Shown here: one piece after another, positions 21,535 through 31,962 of the stretch
Numbering within the stretch: the first letter of the stretch is position 1
Layout of the letters: the number at the start of each line of letters is the position of its first letter
DNA from: Chromera velia
Lineage: Eukaryota; Sar; Chromeraceae
DNA length: 44,478 nucleotides
Direction of reading: 5' to 3'
Assembly (NCBI GenBank): GCA_018398765.1
Contig: JAHBMJ010000172.1
Location: 10,001-54,478 of the forward strand
The notes under the pieces: model-generated
The model's database searches: none
What the model saw: the letters and a program-made list of their open reading frames with translations, nothing else
What the model was told of the DNA's origin: nothing
Position numbers and translations under genes: made by a program

Positions 21535-22383
21535 TTCCTTCCTCCACAGTGCGGGTACTGCAAGGGTACCGTAGAGGGCATTGCTGAGTTTGTAGATCTG
21601 ACCTGGGACCACTCTCTCTGCCTCTTTCCTTATCTCTCCCCACTCGGCATCGCAGTACTCAGTGAGAAAGGAAGGCTTCTGTGCAGGCATGGTGGGAATG
21701 CTCTTCGGAATGCGTACCCCCACGCGCTCTACGTAGTCGTCGGGGGACTGGAGGAATGCATTCTTGATATCTACCAACTCCACCTCAAACCCCCGAGTGG
21801 CAACATACAAGAGGGTGAGAAGAAAGCAGTTACGGTTGGAAGTGTCACTGAATGTGTCCACCTTCCTCAGGTTATCACACCCTGCAACATAAATGTGCGT
21901 CTTCTTCTTTCTACCCCCGGGTCCCTTGCTTACATCTTCTTTATGGTTAAACTTTCTGGCAAAACCCATGTTGAGCACGGCAGCGAGCTCAAGGTGTGAC
22001 CGGCGCTTTCCAATCGTCTTTGTGTGAAGGATGGCTGCCCACTCTTTAACGTCAACCTCCCAAAATTCCCCTCTTGCGATCTCCTCTCTGCTGGCAGGAA
22101 GCATGGTTGCTCCCTTTCGGAAGCTAGCCAGAGCAAGAAACGGAGCGTCTCCTCTAAATTCCTCTGAGTATCTACGGACATCAGAGTCCCACTACAGCAT
22201 GCGATGGCTGTATGGGATCTTTGTGGGAGGAAACGGACGATTAGATTGCGTTTGAGGTAAGGTACTACTAGGCTGCCCCTGCTTTACGATCAGCATAGCA
22301 CCACCTTCCTCTTGAACCTGCCCTTCCTCTGCTTTTATCTCCAAAGCTCTGTCTCCAAACAGTTCCTCCTTCACTCTCCCCTA
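21532..22383 (-). pseudogene. Copia reverse transcriptase N-terminal part (broken)
   Basis: The frame contains ELVDIKNAFLQ, the copia RT block with the first catalytic Asp, and YKLSNALYGTLAVPALW, equivalent to the family's LYGLKQAPRxW. TAG codons at 22381-22383, 22192-22194 and 21532-21534 interrupt it. It lies between the integrase C-terminal linker and the VDD box. Confidence 0.88.
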
Positions 22384-24051
22384 CTCCTCTTCTTCTTGAT
22401 TCACCCCCGACAGCTGAGCAGCCGCGTCTGCAGAGGCGGATGGAGGGATGACCGCAGGCACGGCCTCGGGAGAGACAACGGGAGACACGGCTGCGTTGGC
22501 CGTCTCCGGAGCAGATGGAAAGGGCTGTCCCTCGGACCACTGAAAGCGGGAGACAACGAGTCGGTGGTTGATGTTGTTGTGACGCATACCCCCGACTTTA
22601 GCTTCTCCAGCTGGCGTCTGGTCGAATTCATTGACCTGCATGCTTCTGTTGTTTTCTTGTCGAATAATGAAAGGCTGCAATGCCCCCCCTCTGCCTGTTT
22701 GAGCCCAGATACCGCTGTACTTTTGCGCCTCCACCCCTTCTCCATTGCCGTCTCCCTTAACCCTTCCTCGGACTTCCAACCCCGCAACACCCGGGCCATG
22801 CGCGGCGGCACCTCCGACCTCTTGCGGTCTGGACTGAGAAGGAATCGGAAACATGGACACAGAGCACAGGAACAGACCGTGGGGTATGGGTGGTGCCTGC
22901 TGCTGCTTCTGTGCTTGGATGTCCGACCAGTGACGAGCCTCTAGAACCTCTCACTTTTGTCGGCGCCCCAGCCATGACTTGTTCAGGCCTCGCCTGACCG
23001 GCTTCAGCCATGCTGGGTGGACTTCGAGCACAGTGTGGGTCTCTGTGCCCTTGCCCAAGACGTGTGCTCTGCGGAGAACAGTGGCAAGATAAGAATTTTC
23101 TTTGTGGAGATATGTGACCTCCACCCCTGCCAGCTCCAGGCTCTTCTCATTCATTTTCACCACAACCTGATCTCCAAACATGAACGTCCGCACAGGTGGG
23201 AAGCCCAAATATTTCTCTGCAGGAGTCATGCCAATCTGTTTGTTGTAGGTTTTATTCTAGGTCTCACAAATGCCATCGAGCACGTGCTTGTACAAGATCT
23301 TCGGCAGGTTTAGCTCTTCCAGTGCAGTCTGCACTAGAACTCGAGCTGACAGTATGCGGGTGGCGGTATCAATAATCCCATGTGGACCATAACAGTACGG
23401 TGGCGCTGGCACCATGGCGATGTGCCATTTCCTCCCCACTGCCCACAACTCCTGCACCTTGTCTGCCTCAATGGATTCAGGAAAGCTGCCGTAGCATGCC
23501 TTCCATCTGAGTAGGTGTGCACCCAGGTCGCCTTCCAACTTGTGGTTGGTGCCTGCCATCATGTCCTATTTGCCGGTGTAGTAGTCGAGCATGAAAGAGA
23601 CTGCGTACTCACCCCTCCCTCCCACGCCACCACTGTCATTAATGAACCAGTGGTCCCAGTAGACAACCTATCCGAACCGAGTGACTCGCGATCGGCGGTC
23701 GGGAACTGCATGGAGAGACGGAAAGATTGCATTTCTCCTTTCACAGACACGACAGTCAGCATAGACTTTTTGCCACGCTGCATGACTCATGCGAAGACCT
23801 TCTTCTTTTAGGGTCTCTTCTAACCTCTCCTTACCTTGGTGCATAAGTCTTCTGTACCAAGTTATGCATGTCTCCTCATCGGCTTCCTTCAGTCGCTGGC
23901 TATGTCTGCTTGCGGACACAGCTGCTGCCAGTCTATGCACCCCTCCCAACTCCAAATGCTGAAATCGTTCGGTGTGCAACTGCACCATGAGAACAGCGAA
24001 TCTGTCATCCCCCCTGGGATAGTCAATTTTGACTTTCTTCCTTCTCCCCAA
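22381..24051 (-). pseudogene. Copia integrase and linker (broken)
   Basis: The zinc-binding region reads WYRRLMHQGKE...CRVCERR; the first His of HHCC appears as Tyr, a single transition away. The core includes VPAPPYCYGPHGIIDTA and ARVLVQTALEELNLPKILY, followed by the typical MTPAEKYLGFPP. A Pro/Glu/Ala-rich linker follows. Stops: TAG 23668-23670, TAG 23566-23568, TAG 23257-23259, TGA 22951-22953, TAG 22381-22383. The frame differs from the protease frame because of a one-base loss in the C-run at 24009-24014. Confidence 0.9.
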
Positions 24052-24584
24052 ATGTCCTCAAACATGCAGTGGAAGTTGACTGCATCGGCTTTGTCGTTGT
24101 TCATCACTTTGGGGGATAGAAGAGAATGGACGGAGTCATCTTCAGACAGCCACATGTGGATCACGAGTGGCTTATCTGTGCGTTGCTGCCAGTTGTCTGG
24201 CTCCCCCTCCAGAAGTGTCACTGGGAGGGCAACTATGCACTCCATTTCGGTTTGTACAGCAAGGGCGTCTCTGTGGGCCTGTTCGAAATCTCGGGTGGAC
24301 GGCTTATGCACAATCACGTACCGTCCGAACATGCGGATGGAGTCTATGTTGTCTGTAGCACCTGTGTCGGCCACAAACTTATCGATCAGACTAGCGATCG
24401 GAGGAGACGGACGTTTCGTCTGTCCCGTGCATGTACCGACGGAGAGAAACGCCATGTCCGTGACCGTGATCCTGTCACACATATGGATTCCTTGCTCGGA
24501 TGACTCCTGTCCCCCTCCAACCTGGCCTGTATACCCTTGGGGCCCTCTCGGTCCGCTCTTCCCCGGCTGCTTGTTTTCTTCATC
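24015..24584 (-). pseudogene. Copia protease region
   Basis: The frame runs in from the insertion scar and carries FVADTGATDNIDS, the aspartic protease active site (DTGA) of copia polyproteins. No stop lies in this part. It shifts out of frame with integrase at the six-base G-run (24009-24014 on the plus strand), where one more G would restore continuity. Confidence 0.9.
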
Positions 24585-24592
24585 CCTCTTTC
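24585..24592. repeat. 8-bp target duplication of the nested element (left)
   Basis: CCTCTTTC flanks the nested element here and again at 25677-25684. Eight base pairs is characteristic of hAT transposons. Confidence 0.85.
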
Positions 24593-25676
24593 ATAGGGGT
24601 GTAAAATCTCTTTTGGACGGGGGGGGGGGACCCCGTCGGCGGGGCATGCAGGAGCTTGCCCGACGGGGGGGCCCCGTCCTTCGGACGGGGCTGCAGAGCG
24701 CAAACGGGGGGGGGACCCGTCGGATCGAACNGGGGGGGGGGGCGCGCGGAGTTCGTGCGCGCGATTAGAATTAATTTTTCGAGTCTGTCACTGAATAATT
24801 CACCTGCCCTGCCATGCCCCGCCTTCTGTGAACAGTCGCTTTCTTGTATGGTTGTTCTGTTTTTTCTTGCCTTACACTGTTGCTGACTGTGATGCCCTCA
24901 TACCGCTGATTCTGCTGCTCAAGCCTGGACCCCATTGAGATCGCTGATCCGTTGCCAACCATTAATTTTTTCATTAATCCGTTCCCTCTGAAGTCCTTTT
25001 AAGATGCTGTAAAGATTCATATTTCAAAATGTTTTTTTCGGGATTCCCTCCAAAGCGGAGTGCGGACCATGCCGCCATGATAAGCAGGCCTGGCCTAAAC
25101 ACAAAGAGAAGCCGACCGGAGATGAAGGAAGATTGGGACCGTGCCATGAAATGGAACCCCGATCTTATTGAGGAAGTCCAAAGAGATGGGAGCACTGTTA
25201 TCGATCTGCACAAGCTGCTCTGCAAGCCCTGCAACAAAGTTCTATGCATGAACGACAAGCCACAACGACTGCCCTGATACACAAGGGCACATCGATCACC
25301 TAATATCTATATCATAAGTGTTTCTGCCTCTGCCATTCTTTGTTTGATGATAAATTAGAAAAAATTAGAAGCTGATTAATGACACCTCATTACAGAGTTG
25401 AATTTAATTGATACTGAAGTTAATTTTATTCAAGTTACAAAATGTTACAAGAAGATTTTAGCTAGAATTTCAGAAGTTTAAGTATGTTTTGAGTTAGAGC
25501 TCTGCGAACGGGGGGGTTTTGAGTTAGAGTTTAAGTATTATTATAGAGCTTTCCAAACGGGAGGGTCCCCGTTCACAGGGGTCTGATCTCCCTAAAGCTC
25601 GAACGGGGGGGACCCCGTCGGATCTGGAGTCCTAAGAGCTCGAACGCAGCCCCCCCCCCCGTTCTTACATCCCTAT
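24593..25676. mobile_element. Nested non-autonomous hAT-like DNA transposon
   Basis: The element is 1084 bp. Terminal inverted repeats are ATAGGGGTGTAA (24593-24604) and, on the other strand, ATAGGGATGTAA (25665-25676), 11 of 12 matching. The TAGGGRTG start and the 8-bp target duplication point to the hAT superfamily. Both subterminal regions carry repeated G-rich words such as CGAACGGGGGGG and GACCCCGTCGG. Those may have bound transposase, or they may simply drive slippage; one N sits at 24731. It landed between Gag and protease of the copia element. Its only sizeable frame is an 82-codon fragment, so it is probably an internal-deletion derivative. Confidence 0.85.
25029..25277 (+). pseudogene. 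82-codon ORF in the hAT-like element, possible transposase N-terminus
   Basis: This small frame holds CKPCNKVLC and ends soon after. In another frame just downstream the DNA reads HIDHLIS. A CxxC...HxxxH order is typical of the BED-type zinc finger that opens hAT transposases, so this may be a frameshifted remnant. No catalytic domain is present. The assignment is weak. Confidence 0.35.
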
Positions 25677-25684
25677 CCTCTTTC

Positions 25685-26735
25685 TCATCCTGCACGCGAC
25701 TGCATCGTGCCCCTTTCTACCGCAAGGTTTGTAGCCACAGGTGCGTCTGAGTGCAGGGCATGGGAAGCGCGCATCGTGACCACCAGGGCGTGCACATCTG
25801 GGACAAGCATCGCAAGAACCTCCTCCATGATTGGGAGGACCTCCCTGTGCACCCCCTGCGCCGTTAGAGCCCCCTCTGCCGCCTTGGTTCCTTCCCCTGC
25901 TTTGCTCCTTTCCCCCCTTTCCGTTTAAAGACCGGGCAGGAACATTTCCAGGGCCAACGAAACCTGCCAAACGGAGCTGCTCTTGCACCGTCTGCTGCAC
26001 GACAGAAACGAGACCGGCAAACTCTTCTTTTACCTTTAGACCCTTAGCTGCTGTTTGTGTAGGTAAGGCGCTGCTACCTCCCCCACCAAAAACATCACCA
26101 ACCAAAGACCATGAATCTCCCTCCCACGTTTCCTGAAGGCCTTTCAGTCTGTCAAGGATCTTTTTTGGATCCTCTTGGTCGGCTGCATCCATCGTCACCT
26201 TCAAAATGGCGTGAAGGGACGGCGAGTGCCGGGAGATGGACTTCAGAAGGTGCGTGGGCTTATCTTCATCTGTGATCGTTACTCCCACTTCGGCTGCCCT
26301 TTGCTCTATCAACCCCCACTTCACAGTCCACTTAGAAATGCGGTCAAACACGAGCGACTTCGAGAACTCCGTGTACTCTGCCTTCACTGCCTCTTTCTTC
26401 TCTCTGTCTTTCTTTTCTAGCGGGATCCTGATAGTCTCCCACATGGTTGTACAGAACTTGTCCCAGTTCGTGTTTGGGGCGGAGGTGTTCCCATTGGAGA
26501 ACTCAGGAGCATCTACCTTCTTGAACAAGGAGATCACCTGCTCTCCGCAGTCTGGATACCCCTTTGCTGATCGGAAGAGGGCTGTCGCGACTTTTGACAG
26601 CTGCTCATCCTTGCTCAGCTTCTTGAAAGCAGGGTCACCCTTGCAGATGGCGGTGCAGTCCAGCTTCAAACCTTCGAAACTGTCTTTTCCTCCCAGAACC
26701 GGGAAGTAAAGACGGGAACCTGTTTCGTCTGTCAT
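25685..26735 (-). CDS. Copia Gag region (cut at its 3' end by the nested element)
   Basis: It starts MTDETGSRLYFPVLGGKDSF and runs about 350 codons without a stop, the best preserved part of the element. The helical capsid-like region includes WDKFCTTMWETIRIPL and ends in KKILDRLKGLQETWEGDS. A Gly-rich basic stretch follows (SRGRNQGGRGGSNGAGG), then Cys/His clusters CPRCARPGGHDARFPC and CGYKPCGRKGHDAVAC. These are spaced CX2CX5HX5C and CX4CX4HX4C, not the canonical CX2CX4HX4C. The frame reads a few codons into the nested transposon before a TAA at 25665; originally it continued into protease. Confidence 0.88.
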
Positions 26736-26880
26736 CCCTCTGGCAGCACAGAGAGAAACCCAGACTCACAAGCCGAAAGTTAGCAGCGAGAGAGAGAGGG
26801 AAGCAGACTGAGCTCTCTATCGGTCAAGTCTTTGGACAAGAGAACACGGGACAGGTCTTTGCCCGCATGCAGAGAGCACT

Positions 26881-27101
26881 AGCAGAAAGAGCTAGCGCTC
26901 TAGACATGATCGACATGAAGATTTACTTCTTACGCAAAACCTCTGGCAGTTGCCCAAAGTAGTCTTTGCCTGCTTTTGTGTCTTACATTGACCACAAATG
27001 CATGAACGTCAATTTGAATTGCCTCAAACATGCTTTTGTATGCATGCATTTTATTTCTGCACGTTTGCAAATATTCACGCGCGCATTGCACCGTTCTGAT
27101 T
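26881..27101 (-). repeat. 5' LTR of the copia element
   Basis: 221 bp, the partner of 20173-20393. It is followed in element orientation by a 145-bp leader before the Gag start at 26735. TGCATGCA occurs at 27041-27048 here, but not at the same place in the other LTR. Confidence 0.93.
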
Positions 27102-27106
27102 ATCAA

Positions 27107-28822
27107 TGAGCAATGTTCCTAGATTTAAAACAGACGGAACGAACCGGAACTTTTTAACAGACTGGGCTAGATCTGCCCCTCATACACGGGGACGCGGCAT
27201 GCATAACAAAAACCTCAATCAACAAGAATTAATACTTTATTTCACTTAAAATTTTACATATCACACCTCATAGTATGATATGTTCTATATGATATGTTTT
27301 ACTCCATGCTGACAGCTCCTCGACAGAGGGTTATTGCCAGCTAGATTGCCAGAATATCGAAGAAGAGACAAAGCAGTGGCTACCGATGTATGGAGATAAA
27401 AAGGAGACAGAAGGTGAATGAAGACAGAGAAAGGAAATAAAGCCCGGCTAGGGACTATACCATAAGCGCCAGTTACAGTACAGTCTCCCATCCTGCACAT
27501 AGAAGGAACCCACAGCTACTTTCTGTCTGTCAGTCGTGTCTGTGATCTACTTACTAGGTAGAGCTTACAACAAAGATGCAGCAGGCCGACACTCATGGAT
27601 CAATATTTGTTCAGGCGTGCCGGGACGTTGCATCAACTTGCGTGACGGAATGGTGGGCGTACCATGCTCCATATGCATCCATATACAGGCCTGCTACAGG
27701 GCGGTGTACACTGCCTGTACGTTCCTCTTTATGCCTGATCGTGTGTGCGTCACGTCGGTGCATGGGACTCTATGTGCCGCCGCTGGCACAACATAGTATA
27801 ATGATTCAAACAAATAGTGAAAAGATTTTAATACCTAGTTTAATACCTTAATTTCGTCCTTAAAATAGCTTTCACATCTGATTTTATGTTGTTATCGTCG
27901 TTGCATCAATGCAACATAATGCTTTTACATAGGTGGGAGCTCGGGTGCGACTATGGGGGACGCTGGCGGCTGTTGACAGACATGTGAACACATAAAAACA
28001 GTCCAAGGATTCTGACAAACGCTACAGGAAACGTCAAATAAATAGACAGGGGAGGTGAGAATGGAGAACACCCAGAACTTGCATGACAGAATTGATTGCA
28101 GAGAATCAAATGCCGCCATACGTAACTCAATGAAGTTCTTCCATTCGCCCAATGCCCCGCCTTCGTCAAGACATGCAGCAGCGACCTGCCTGTGTGGCAT
28201 TTGATGTCCCCCTTCCCTTTTTTTCTTCGTCTGTTTCTTTCCATCACTCACTGGCGGTCGAGGCCATGCAAGCCAGGAACGAAGTGAGCAGCGCAGCACG
28301 TGTACGCATTGAATCAACAACGCAAGCTCGAAATTCAGCCAGGAAATCGGGATTTCGACAGACAGGTCGCTTCACTTTCTCAACATCATGAAAGATGTAC
28401 GGATTTTTCCGAAGTCATGTTACACCACTTGACGTGCAGATGAAACACAACATGCATGCACCGAGAAACCAAAGTTCGCAAGAGCTGCAGACGAGAAAAC
28501 GCACCTCTCACGAACGACTTCCACGATTGAGTTTGACATCTCCAGACAGATCTCCACGGCTGCATGAGCGACGATCGATCGCGGCTGCGCGACCTTGATC
28601 GGCCAAAAAAGAAAAGCGTCTATTCCCTCCGATGTCCAGCCCATCCTCTCACGTGTGGACTCCCTCGATCGTCTCAACTGTCTTCTTCACCGACTCCTTT
28701 CAAGTCTTTCCTTCGGCATCGACAAATGACTTCTTCGTCAGAGCACTGACATGCAGACACCCCTCATTCGCGCACGGACATCACAGACGTCAAGCTTCCC
28801 TTCTTCCTCTTTGCAGCACAAC
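27107..28822. other. Spacer between the copia element and the FAS1 gene
   Basis: 27230-27900 is AT-rich or mixed. 28000-28800 has higher GC and TGCATGCA at 28453-28460. Short open frames occur on both strands (for example 28420-28677 minus), with no family signal. Some of this is probably 3' untranslated sequence of the FAS1 gene. No gene is supported. Confidence 0.5.
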
Positions 28823-30891
28823 TCAGAAGCAACTGCATCTCCCTGCCAAGCAAATGGGTCTGAACCCTGCAGGGCACCTGAAGGAGGAAGAGGAAGAGGA
28901 AGAAGAGCGGGTAGAGGTGGAGAGGAAGGGGCGGCTGTTGGATGCAGTAGAGGGGAAGCTGCTGTACGTGAATCGGCTGGGAGACGACGAGAAGGACCCG
29001 CCCCCCGTCCTCACTGCGGTGCTTCCACGGGGAGAGGAGAGGAGGGCCCCCCCGCTGCTGCCGCTGGAGGATCCATAGGAAGGCACTGAGTAGAGGGGGG
29101 TTGGAGAGGAAGAGACGGGCACAGAGTAAGTGAAGCCCCCGATAGGAACGGGAACGTACTGTGCCGAGGCGGGGGTTGCAGAGGAAGACGGAGAGGACGA
29201 GACGGCGGCAGTAGCGGCGGGGTGGGGAATGGGGCGGCCTGCCGTTGGGTGGGGGTTGCCTTGGGTTGCGGTGGGGTGGGGAATTCCCTGGGTGACTGTC
29301 GGGTGGGGAACACCTTCAATCTCTTCTGATGCCTCTGCAACTGCGACTGCTGTCTCTGTCTGCGTCTCCTCGGTTTCTGGGGTCAAATCCAAAGATGAAG
29401 GGGTTGGGGTGGGGATAGCTGCATTGGTTGTTGTGGCGTTGGTGGAGGGGCGGAGAGGCACACCCACGTCAGCATAGAGGAAGCCGCCCTCCCACACTCC
29501 CTCAGGCTCCTCTGCCTCCTCTACCTCTTCTTCAACGACTGAGGGGGCAGGGGAGGGGGTAGAGACAGGGGAGGGGGCAGGGGAGGGGGAGGGGGTAGAG
29601 ACAGGGGAGGGGGAAGGGGAGGGAGAGGGCACAACGGCAGGGGAAACATCCACGATGGGGGGGGGTGTCTCCTCCTCTTCTGAAAGTGCAGGTTGAGTCT
29701 CTTGAGGGGAGACGGAAGGAGACGGGGAGAAGTTCTCGATGACAGTGGCGCCAGGCTCAAGTTCGGGCCACAAAAGCTCTTCCTCAAACGCAGCAGGGGC
29801 AGGGGCAGAAGCAGGCTCTGCCTCTTCCTCTCCCTGATTCTCTTCCACCACAATCCTCTCAACTCGGGGCTGGAGCTCCTTTTCTTCCTCAACCACCACG
29901 CTCTCCTCCTCTGCGTTCACAGGGGTCTCACTGACTGCCTCTGGCTCTTGCTCTTCCTCCTCTGCGACCTGAGTGAAAACTCTCTGGGCAGCCTCGGATT
30001 CCATCCAGGAATCGAAACGAGCCAAGCTGGCAGGGGCATTTTCAGGAGAAGAGGAAGAGGGGGAACTGTCTCCTCCTTCTCTTCGAATCTCATTGGGAGA
30101 AAAGGGAACGCCATCAGAACGCTGCCCTGTAAGAGAGCCTCTAGAGAAAGGGAGTGCTCTCTCGTTAGTGATCTCTTCCGTCACAACCTCAACCTCTGCC
30201 TCTTCCTGGGCCTCTGCTTCTCCCTCAACCTCAGCGGTCTCAGCCTCTCTCATCTGAACCTCTCTGTCAAGCTCCACCTCTTCATCAGCTCCAGACAGGG
30301 GCTCTACTTCTTGTGTCTCTTCCTCAGGAGTCGAAACCACAGGGGCAGGAGCGGGCTCCTCTTGGGTCTCCTCAACGACGGTCACAGGGGTAGGAGTCGG
30401 CTCTTCTTCGGTCTCTTCAGCAGCGGTCACGGGGGCAGGAGCTGGCTCGGAAACTGTTGCAACTGTTGTGGGGGTGGGGGTGGGGGCTGGTTGGACTTCC
30501 ACAGACGTTGCGGGTCTTGTAGACAATTGCATGTTCTGTTCGGTTGCCTCTGTGACCTCAGTTGCAAGCTTGCTCTGCTCGGCCAAAAACCAATTCTTGA
30601 AGAGCGCAAACTGCATTCTCAAAAAGGGGTCCTCAGACCTCGGCAGACTGTTCTGCTTCTCTTCAGAGCTGGCTGAAGAGGAAGAAGAAGGGGCAGCGAG
30701 AGCAGTCACTGTCTGGCCTGTGAGAGGGGCAGTGGACTCAGCAGAAGCGAGGGAAAGGGCGGTCTGGGTCTCAGATGCGCCCTTGATGAGAGCGATGAGA
30801 GCCTCCACCGTGGAAACACCCTCGGAGTTTACACGGGAGGTCGAGATCTGCACACGCACACACACACACACACACACACATACATACACAC

Positions 30892-30931
<40 letters not shown>

Positions 30932-31962
30932 TCCTCTTTCTCTTATGTCTATGCTAGACCACACACATTCAAATACCAATGCACAAGCTGCCCATAGAGC
31001 AGGATGGAGGAGGCCTGAGGGACAAAATACCACAACAGAAGCGTAGAAGAGGTGACTGTACGTTGTCTGACAAAGAAAAGAAAGGAAAAGAAACCAAGAG
31101 AAACCCACCGGAGTCAATCCAGGAGGGATCAGAACGTCCTCAACAACCAAGAGGGTCATCTGAGGGGCCTCCATATCTCCGTCTGTCTCTGCCTCTGTCT
31201 CGACCTTGGCTGACACCCGGGCGCCTCCAACAAACAGGTCCTCTCCCTCGGAGTGGAGTGCGGGAGAGGGTCCCGAAAGGCTGGACTCCTCAGAAGGAAA
31301 CAAAACGTGGTATCCTGTCAGGTACCTGCAACCATACATCCATATTAAGTCCTGGTCCATTGACTTCTTCGCATGGATCAGCATGGGGGTGCAGAAAACA
31401 GAAGACAGCAAGAGATGTAGAAGGCAAAATATCTTTCAAACCCATTCCCTTTCTCACCTGAGTTGCTCCTCAGTGTAGAGTTCCTTCAGGAGGGGCAGGA
31501 CAGTCGATACGGGGGTTGGTGTGGCCTTGTCGGGATTCGAAGGCGTCAAAGCAGCTCCCAGAGCTCTGCAGAAAGGACGAAGATGGACAGGGATATGAGC
31601 GTGGACTGGTCCGTCTCCTTTCTCACCATTGGTCATCTAGTCTCACTCACCTTGCGAAGGCATCGTCACTGGGTGCAGCCAGTGTCACGCTCTGCTCCAA
31701 GCTTTCAGAGACATTCAATCGTGCGAGGAGGGCTTCGAAGACCAGAGTGTCCTGCACAAAAAGCAAAGAAAGGAGAAGGGAGTCCAGAAACAGAGGTAGG
31801 AAGGGAAGGAAAGAGATACAGAAGGAGCTGTTAACTTACGCTTCGGCCCTCAAAGAGCACTGGATACGTTCTGGGCATAGTACCATCTGCTTCCTGCCCA
31901 GGCAGCGAGTCTGGTGCAGCAGAAGCGAGTGCAAGCAGGAAGAGAACTGGAAGTCCTCTCAT
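28823..31962 (-). CDS. Secreted fasciclin (FAS1) domain protein with acidic, Pro/Ser/Thr-rich stalk
   Basis: Exons 31962-31840, 31751-31651, 31565-31458, 31325-31109 and 30847-28823 encode 857 residues, phases 0,2,2,0. Residues 1-15 form a signal peptide (MRGLPVLFLLALASA). A FAS1 domain follows, about residues 42-183: VFEALLARLNVSESL, VTLAAPSDDAFA (compare TLFAPTDDAF), LLKELYTEEQLRYLTGYHVLF and MTLLVVEDVLIPP. FAS1 domains serve in cell adhesion and extracellular matrix. The last exon adds a Thr/Pro/Glu repeat (EEPTPTPVTVVEETQ type), a long Glu-rich region, SPSPSPAP tracts, a GIPHPTATQ repeat of about ten residues (four copies), a Ser-rich stretch and a cysteine tail, CPAGFRPICLAGRCSCF. No C-terminal membrane segment is seen, so it is probably released or wall-bound. 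It shares a divergent promoter with the MFS gene. Confidence 0.85.

Larger units (their letters stand above)
20173..27101 (-). mobile_element. Ty1/copia LTR retrotransposon, degenerate, with nested insertion
   Basis: The element spans 6929 bp, or about 5.8 kb without its nested insert. It has 221-bp LTRs at both ends and ATCAA duplications outside. Order on the minus strand is LTR, leader, Gag with Cys/His motifs, protease, integrase, reverse transcriptase, RNase H, polypurine tract, LTR. Integrase before RT defines the copia lineage. Gag and pol were one frame: removing the hAT-like insert with one 8-bp target copy joins the frames exactly. The coding region is now broken by ten in-frame stops and one frameshift, so it cannot be autonomous. 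The primer binding site is unclear; the bases after the 5' LTR do not start with TGG. Confidence 0.95.

Noticed and set aside
20173-27101. Endogenous retrovirus instead of retrotransposon
   Set aside because: The domain order has integrase before reverse transcriptase and no envelope frame is visible, which fits Ty1/copia.
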